In this document: one piece after another, positions 57,197-64,000 of the stretch
Position numbering within the stretch: the stretch's first letter is position 1
Layout: each line of letters begins with the position of its first letter
DNA from: Owenia fusiformis
Lineage: Eukaryota; Annelida; Polychaeta; Sabellida; Oweniidae
NCBI GenBank assembly: GCA_903813345.2
Contig: CAIIXF020000005.1
Span: forward strand, 40,243,375 to 40,307,374
DNA length: 64,000 nucleotides
Direction of reading: 5' to 3'
Made by a program: the position numbers and the translations under genes
Notes under the pieces: model-generated
What the model saw: the letters and a program-made list of their open reading frames with translations, nothing else
Told to the model about the DNA's origin: nothing
Database searches by the model: none

Positions 57197-58276
57197 TTCT
57201 ACAGCCTTCTTATCTGCCCATAAAACTCAATTAGACTGCATTATTTCTCTAATGATAAGTTCTTGTTTTCAAAACTGTCTGTATTCATTTTTGAGGAATA
57301 TGCACAGGTTATCTAAAGAAAGTAAAAACCAGTATATGAGCTGACATCTATATGGGTAAAAAGAGCATGAAATGAATCACAGAAACCAAGAATCTTAGGA
57401 AAGATGGCAGAGTAATCAAACCTGTTTGCACCGACTAGACATCTATCGAGCATTTATCGATAGAAAACAACAACCAGACAGGCCTTGTATATGGTATTAC
57501 AATAGCACATGGATTTAAAGATGTCACGTAAAAATAATGTCACGTTCTCAGTGATTGAAGCCCTCTCAGTCTGTCCGTTAGTGAATGAGGTGTGCGTTTC
57601 CATGAATAAAATGTTTAACCCAATATTAATCCTTAGGGAAGGAATGTGCATGTATTAATACAGGATGTCCCGAAAGTATGGGATCCCCCGAGGCAGACAT
57701 ATACCAATGTCCCCATAGTTTGTGTCATATATCATTTTAAAGCTTATCCAAAGTTACATTTTATTTTTTATGCAGCAGTCATATAACATACATTTAATAA
57801 AATATACTAATCAGCTTGATATCCTTTTGGATATTTAAAGCATTTAATTACAATATTTTGTTGTGAAATAATGGTTTGTTCACTACAGCACTACACTACT
57901 TCTTGCTGAATGTTATAAAAAACTAAATTTGAACACGGGCTTTCAAGTTGAAAGCCCATGATTTGAATAAAGAAAGAAAATGGAAAAATGAGAAATGCAG
58001 GTATTATATTACATTCATCATTTTCTACATTATACTATTTTAATTTTACTCTATATTTATGATATAACATACATTTACACTTACAGTATAATGTACATAA
58101 ACATATTATACAATGCAAAAATAGTACTGTATGAATATAGTTATGAGGGACTCGTTCTCACAAGTAAAAGCAAAATTAGCAAATGTAACAACTTTGTGGC
58201 TTTTGCTAGGGAAAATATAGTCTATACAAACATATAACATTTAACATACATACATACAATTAAGATTCACGATTTT
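57197..58276. other. Gene-free stretch
   Basis: No gene seen. A solo TACAGGATGTCCCGAAAG terminus near 57660 belongs to the 13376-14096 MITE family. A GGGCTTTCAAGTTGAAAGCCC hairpin lies near 57937. Confidence 0.5.
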
Positions 58277-58707
58277 TCAAAAGTAATATCTTGTAGTAAT
58301 CAGTTTTTTATCCCTGCTATTGAGTTCTCTAATTGAGTTTGGAAGTTCAATCAAGATAATTTGTCCAGTACGCTTAATGGATTTTTGACCAAATGTTGAT
58401 CTCAAGTTATTAGCTCTAAGATCAAATATATTTATTGTATCTCTATTATGGATTAAACTGTTTGCAATAAAGAAATCATTATACTTGGTTGTAGGAAATT
58501 CTTAATTAAATACAAACAAAGCAGCATTAAGTTTATAGACCTCAAATACATCAAGAAACTTATATTTTTAAAAAAGGGGGCAGAAGGTGTCTCTCTTGGG
58601 CTATTTGAAATAAGTCTCAGAAACTGTTTTAGCAGTTTAAAAATTCTATCCATGAGTCTTTTAATTGCTGTTCCCCATATAAGAATGCAATAATATTCAA
58701 GTGACAA
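58277..58707 (-). pseudogene. Non-LTR retrotransposon 3' remnant (end of ORF2)
   Basis: The minus-strand frame from 58707 reads YYCILIWGTAIKRLMDRIFK and later TPSAPFFKNISFLMYLRS. This resembles the region after the reverse transcriptase core of CR1/Jockey-type LINEs (Y..I.WG, lxrIxxLQKRAIR, TAPLFK..xIL). A frameshift near 58460 moves the homology to a second frame (SLIHNRDTINIFDLRANNLR, then ELPNSIRELNS) that stops at TGA 58279-58277. The following TATGTATGTATG run looks like the LINE's 3' tail. The rest of the element is absent (5' truncation). Confidence 0.7.
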
Positions 58708-58799
58708 TATGTGTTAGTGATTTAACTTGTTATGTATTTTACCTTAAATAACATACCTAGTATTTGGGAGATCTTAGGAGAAACTTGTTTGATTTGAGT

Positions 58800-59300
58800 A
58801 TAGAAAATCTACCCGTCCGTTTGACCAGGCGATGATTCAAATACTGGTAGACGGATTTGCTGCAGATGGGCATACATGTAGGACATCTGCTTGGGAAGGA
58901 ATTTCCAATACCCCGCAAAATGACCGCCATTTCTTCTAAAACATGTACTCTTTGATAACTCAACAAATACCAGCTGACGTATTTGGCTTAAATTGTATAT
59001 GCTGGTGCCTTATGGACATAGAATCTATTCTCAAGAAGGAATGAAAATGCCAGCTGAATTCAAAATGACCACTATTTTTCATGAAAAATGTAGTCAGTTG
59101 TCAGATTTTGCTCAACAAAATGTATATGCCGATGTCTTTTTGGAATAGGAATTTGTGGGATGGCTGCTAAATGGAAAATGACTGCCATTTTTATATAAGA
59201 AGAAATATATTTTCAAATTACGCAATTACATGTTACCATCTGAAGCCCATCTGAAGCAAATCCGTCTCAAATTTTATTGGTTGATAACTTATGGATCTGC
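58800..59300 (+). repeat. Dispersed repeat R2, about two and a half units
   Basis: ACCCGTCCGTTTGACCAGG, GATGATTCAAATACTGG, GATAACTCAACAAATACCAG and GTGCCTTATGGACATAGAAT follow the R2 order. Units end in CAAAATGACCGCCATTTC, CAAAATGACCACTATTTT and GAAAATGACTGCCATTTT. Confidence 0.65.
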
Positions 59301-61390
59301 AACTCTTGAGGGTTGTTGTTTTCCCTGTTCTATAAGAACAAAGTTTAAGTCAAAAGAGTAAATTGATAGATTCGGATATCAACTTTGAATGAAAAAATCA
59401 TTGTAATATGTAAGTGTAATTAGAGATAGTCTGTGCTTTCTCTGCAATCGATTAAGGCTATTAAGATCGTTTAATTGTGAAAACCTGTATCTACTCCAAC
59501 TATGCAGTGAGGCATGAAGCTCCTTGTTGCCCAGAAAGGAACGTCATTAGATCGGATACGTCTTGCATCATTGATCGAAGGGTCTGTTTTCATATTCATA
59601 ATAGCCTAATGCTGCAATAATTGCAGATAGGAAATGTTTTCTGTCATATGATATAGCATTCAGGTCATAATTATACCAGACTTCATCAACACACGCAAGA
59701 ATGCGTTGTTAGCTTCAATGGACTTCTTACATTTGAATATCGATAGTAGTAAACTGTTTTAGATTTAAACAAATCTCTGCGTGTGGCTTACTATCTAGTT
59801 GTTCATGATCATGAATACTGGATAATGCACCGGACGAAATAAAACCTAGTGGATAATGTGAATGAAGGACAAAGCGCTACATTGTACAGTTATACAGGGG
59901 CGAAGAACTGGAAATTGAAAGGGGGTTAAATTGTTAAAGTTCAAAACCCTTACCTACCCCGCTTGCACGGGCAAAATAACGAGGCCCAGTATTTCATAAA
60001 AGATATTTCTTACTGACTTTCTGTTTTCGAAAATGAAGTGCGAAATATTTGAATTCCTATGACTCCATCTTAGGACTGTTATGGGGTTGAGAATAATTAC
60101 AGTGCCGTGATCTGACTTTATTAGGATTGACCAACTGTACATTCTACTCGTATACTCACATCTTTCTATTTTTCAGCCAGTAATACAAATGAACTGATGT
60201 TATAGAAGGCCAGGATTTCTCATGATGCCCAACGTCCTTATTGTAGGGTTGTGATCAGAAGGTCTATTAGGGACAACACTTGGATATTTAGTACTAGTAG
60301 CTCCAAGAGAAGTCTAATGTATCCCCGGGAATGTATCGCATGAACAAATCGTATGTGTATAAATGAACAATATTTTTGCAATATTTTACAAAATTATTTA
60401 CAAGGTCTATGTCAGCATGTCACAGGGTAAATTATTTGCGATGGGCATTTCAGTTGGCGGTTTTCTCAAAAAGGTCAATTGTTTATGAACTTGCTTAAAT
60501 ATGATAAAATATAATACTTGTTCTATAATAATGAACCCTGAGACGGCTGGTAGTATCTCTCTTGTAAAAAAGGAGCATCTAACTGTTGAAAAGAATCCGT
60601 GTATTTCACTTCATTCTATAGCTGCTTTATAGCAGTGAAGCCAGATCTTGAAGGTTGATTGAAAGGGGTAATGACAATGATATGAAAACGGGCCGGGATA
60701 CTGATGATATGCTAATATAAGTAGAATGATGGCTATACATATAATATGATATAATGCAAGATTTCATAGTAAATCAACCAAAAACTGCTTCTTGTTTGTA
60801 TAACTTATATTTTATTACTATCTTATAATCTCTGCACATATTTACACAATAAAATTATATTTATTTTAATTTTCTACACCAATTTTATTCATATTTACAT
60901 TTTTGGACATATTCTCGTGTAAATCTCAAGTGACACCCCAGATACTAATATTGTGTTTATTGCAAACATGTTTGCTATTCTTCCAATTAGATGAATGCAA
61001 CTAATAGACTAAATTTGTAAATTAAATTTTAAAAAGAATTGGAAATCGTTTTTACATCTTTTTACTATATCTATCATACGCCTAGACCAACCCAATTTAG
61101 TGTTGCATGGCTTCTTCGATTTCCAAAGTGCTATAATGTATAGCGCTTTCGCGAAATTCTGAATACCTCTGTCCATATTGCATGTAGTCAGAGACATATA
61201 AATAAATACTATATTTCATTTTGGTATTTATCTATATACCGCTGATGTAGTTTTATAAGTTGATTCAGTAGTCTGCTTTGCTGGTCTATTCTAAAACCTT
61301 CTCATTGCCACAGGGTCCGTTACCACAATGTCTTTGAAAGCTACAATTTATGTAAGTTAACTGATTCTCATTATTACTCATTATCGTTTA
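59301..61390. other. Emx 3' flank / intergenic
   Basis: No gene seen. On the minus strand this follows the Emx stop codon and may include its 3' UTR. AATAAA occurs right at the stop (TAATAAACG, near 61387-61392), but it is too close to be assigned with confidence. Confidence 0.5.
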
Positions 61391-61594
61391 TTACTCAGGA
61401 TCCTCAAGCTCCATCAAAGCTGCGTGTATTTGGTTCGTTTCAGTTCTCCATCTGCTGAGATGGTGTGCCGTCTTGGAGTTAGCGGCAGCTCGATCGTCAT
61501 CTTCTGTTTCACTATCGGCCCCTTCTATATCACACCCCTCCTCTGATTTCACCCTCTTGTACTTTGTGCGCCTGTTTTGGAACCAGACCTTCAC
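61391..61594 (-). CDS. Emx: Emx (empty spiracles) homeobox gene, terminal exon
   Basis: Emx proteins are homeodomain transcription factors that pattern the head and anterior nervous system. This exon follows the acceptor TGTTGCAG in phase 0 and encodes 67 residues plus TAA. It opens with the end of the homeodomain third helix, [14 protein letters not shown] (homeodomain positions 45-58, with W48, F49, N51 and R53). The intron before V45 matches the conserved Emx intron position. After it comes an acidic stretch ([17 protein letters not shown]), then [12 protein letters not shown], which corresponds to the HHINRWR motif conserved at the C-terminus of EMX1/EMX2. The N-terminal homeodomain exon was not found between here and the right edge, so it must lie past 64000. 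Confidence 0.9.
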   Translation of the reverse strand: MKVWFQNRRTKYKRVKSEEGCDIEGADSETEDDDRAAANSKTAHHLSRWRTETNQIHAALMELEDPE

Positions 61595-64000
61595 CTGCAA
61601 CACATGAAAACGTACTTTTAAGACATTTTAAGTTTAAATATACAGTTCTTTCAGTCAAATACCTGAGGTGAAACTGCGTTCTAGTGGATTTAGCGAAAGG
61701 TTTCATACTATTATGACAATGAGAAAAGGTACAATTAGTTAAACATTGAGGAAACATCATTTGGGAACGCCTATTGTTTGTATATATTTAGTGCCCTTTA
61801 TAAAGAAGATACATGTATACAATAGTACTGTTAGCATCATGTACAATCAGTTATACCGAAAGTGAAAACATGGCCACCATGTGGTAAATTGCATTCTTAG
61901 TCGTGTTCCAAAAGATAAAAGTTCAATTAGTGGAATCGTTTTGTAAGTGTTGCGCATCTTAGTAACCTTTAATGCTGTCGTTTTTCTTCTATCATCTCTG
62001 CGGATGGGTAATTTTCGTTCCAGCAATTACCACGCCGACATCTAGTCATTGTCATCGTATTGATAACAGGACTTGTTATCGGTAAAATGTGGCTTTGAAA
62101 TATATACGAAATGTTGCAAATGCAAGATAAACGTTACAGATGTGGATTTATGTTTGTAATAATTGCCCGTATTCCCTCATCTATCCGTTCTTGGTTAATA
62201 AATTGAGGAAGTATAAACCAAATCAAATGATTTGTGAATTGCTTAGGGTTTAAATCTTGATATATCGTTACCATTTGATAAATAAGAATTATAATTTATA
62301 ATCATAGTATGGAATCAAAAATCTAATGTACAGTTGTATAAATATGTCTATGGATTATCGCCCTGATGACGCGCTAGATGAGGTACCCTCTATGCATAAA
62401 CACACAATAGAGAGACATGTCCCAATTGATCCCATCATAAAAATAGTCAATTCAAAACTTCATTGGAATGTTCTCGTTTTTTATTTCTATTATTGATGTC
62501 ACATTTCTTTTGAGCGCTCCTAAAAAGAATTCATCAAATCTTCAATACACGATGATTAAATTTATGCTCGCATGTATCTAAAGTATGTTCTTTTTTATAT
62601 AAAAAGTCTTCTTTAATAATGGAGTGATCTGAATTTAATTGGTAAATGGTATCATGAAGGTCTGTGTGGTCGTATCTGACGGCTGAAACTCGATACGTTT
62701 TCTAATCGTAATAGTTTCTTGGAAAGATCAGTTGCCCACTGCATATTGCAGGATGACTGACTGCAGCTTACTGTGTATCCAGACTTTACACACGTTGCAG
62801 TAGACTTAAACCCGATACCCCAATAATGGGCATATCTCCCCCACAAAAAATCCTTAGATATGTCAGAAGTTGTCTTTAGCTTGAAGTGCGCGGAGGGATA
62901 TGTGATACAGAACTGAGCCTAGAAATTCTATAATATTTTTAAATGGCTGTTTTGTTCATTTCCCTCATTTCCAATTCGATAATACATGATTTTCCTAGGA
63001 AAGGGAACTAGAGGGGAAAGAGATCAGTCGAGAGTAAGTTTCAAAAACGTTGTCACAATTTGGAGATACTTTTTTCCCATTTTCAACAGTTGTGGCTCAC
63101 TTCAGAATAATCTTTCGATTTTAAGGTTATCTGCAAAAAATAAAAAGGGCGTCCCACGCTTTATTGTTGATTTCAAAGAATTTGGACATCCAATGCATCA
63201 TTTGAAATCTTCAATAATCGGATAATCTTAAATAATCAAATATCGGATGTCTCAGTTCATTCATTATGTCAATAACAGCTATTTTATGCCAAAATGTATT
63301 AAAGGAGCCAATGCCACAAAAAGATGGGAGTCCTGACATATGTAAGGATGCCGTAATTTTCTAAATCCGAAAAGCGGCGCAAAATTCAGAAATCCATGAC
63401 GTTTGGTATTAATGTTAAAAAGCATTAAAAGAGCAAGTAACAATTATTCTATATAAACGTACAACTTATGTGTTTGCCATTTTCATTTTGAAATTGTATA
63501 TAATTTATATAATTTTTTTAATATCAGGGGCCTAGCCAGAATCCAAAAATAGTCGAGGCAAACATGAGTAAAAGACAAAATGGCACAACCATGAGACTTA
63601 CTTTTTAGTTTCAATTAGAATATGTGAGTATGGACTAACTAACCTAACAAATCTTTAATTTTTATAAATGAAATTGATTGTTTTGTTTTCCAAGCTTTGC
63701 TTTAAGTGCTTTCGCCCATGAGAACAATAGTGTGTGGTCCTATCCTTTATGGTCGTTGAAACTCGCGTACAGTCACCTGTCCTCCGGGAGATGGGGAATG
63801 CATTTTTGCGCATATTAGTCGAGAAGTTATGTTCATATTATGTCATGTATCCCATCAATTATGACACATATGGTGCCTGTACCATGAGAGCTCACATGAA
63901 AAATGAACTAACAAATCAGCCTTGGAGATTTAATGAGCTCTCCAGTACCGCACGTTGTGATAAAATAATTCATACAGAGAAAAATAGCTACTTTGGTATT
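61595..64000. other. Last Emx intron (partial) to window edge
   Basis: Minus-strand intron DNA upstream of the Emx terminal exon. I searched it for the first part of the homeodomain (an RIRTAF-like start) and did not see it. A GGGGCCTAGCCAGAAT word near 63528 may be the edge of another repeat. Confidence 0.6.

Noticed and set aside
62652-62846. Minus-strand frame as the upstream Emx exon
   Set aside because: It contains no homeodomain sequence and lacks a donor in the required phase 0.

Overview
This is an AT-rich eukaryotic (animal) genomic window with spliced genes, long introns and a very dense population of short, mostly non-autonomous transposable elements and minisatellites. The three recognisable genes are an alpha-L-iduronidase, a two-Ig ImpL2-type secreted protein and an Emx homeobox gene. 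ImpL2-type proteins are best known from protostomes. Together with the repeat character this suggests a marine spiralian/lophotrochozoan invertebrate; that placement is inference. No prokaryotic, organellar or viral gene was recognised.

Layout. 1-15.8 kb: repeats and no recognised exon, including a 928-bp inverted-repeat element with a 9-bp target duplication (2298-3225), a 34-bp minisatellite (7465-8640) and several MITEs. 15.8-18.3 kb (+): the last two coding exons of an IDUA-like gene; its upstream exons were not found. 18.3-28.5 kb: no convincing gene, but a palindromic MITE (20.0-20.4 kb), a roughly 20-copy 83-bp minisatellite (21.4-23.0 kb) and several hairpin elements. 28.57-37.07 kb (-): a complete ten-coding-exon ImpL2-like gene encoding 313 aa, plus a non-coding 5' exon. 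37.2-61.3 kb: transposon-rich DNA with at least six inverted-repeat elements; one 2,710-bp element with 330-bp TIRs, an 8-bp target duplication and an internal higher-order satellite has inserted into an older foldback element. 61391-61594 (-): the terminal exon of Emx; the rest of Emx must lie beyond the right edge.

The three genes need not work together. IDUA is a lysosomal glycosidase, ImpL2 an extracellular insulin-peptide-binding protein and Emx a transcription factor. The most distinctive signal is the set of inverted-repeat elements that carry tandem arrays inside their terminal repeats, one of them with an alternating 270-bp dimeric structure. This suggests that satellites are being carried and spread by DNA transposons here.
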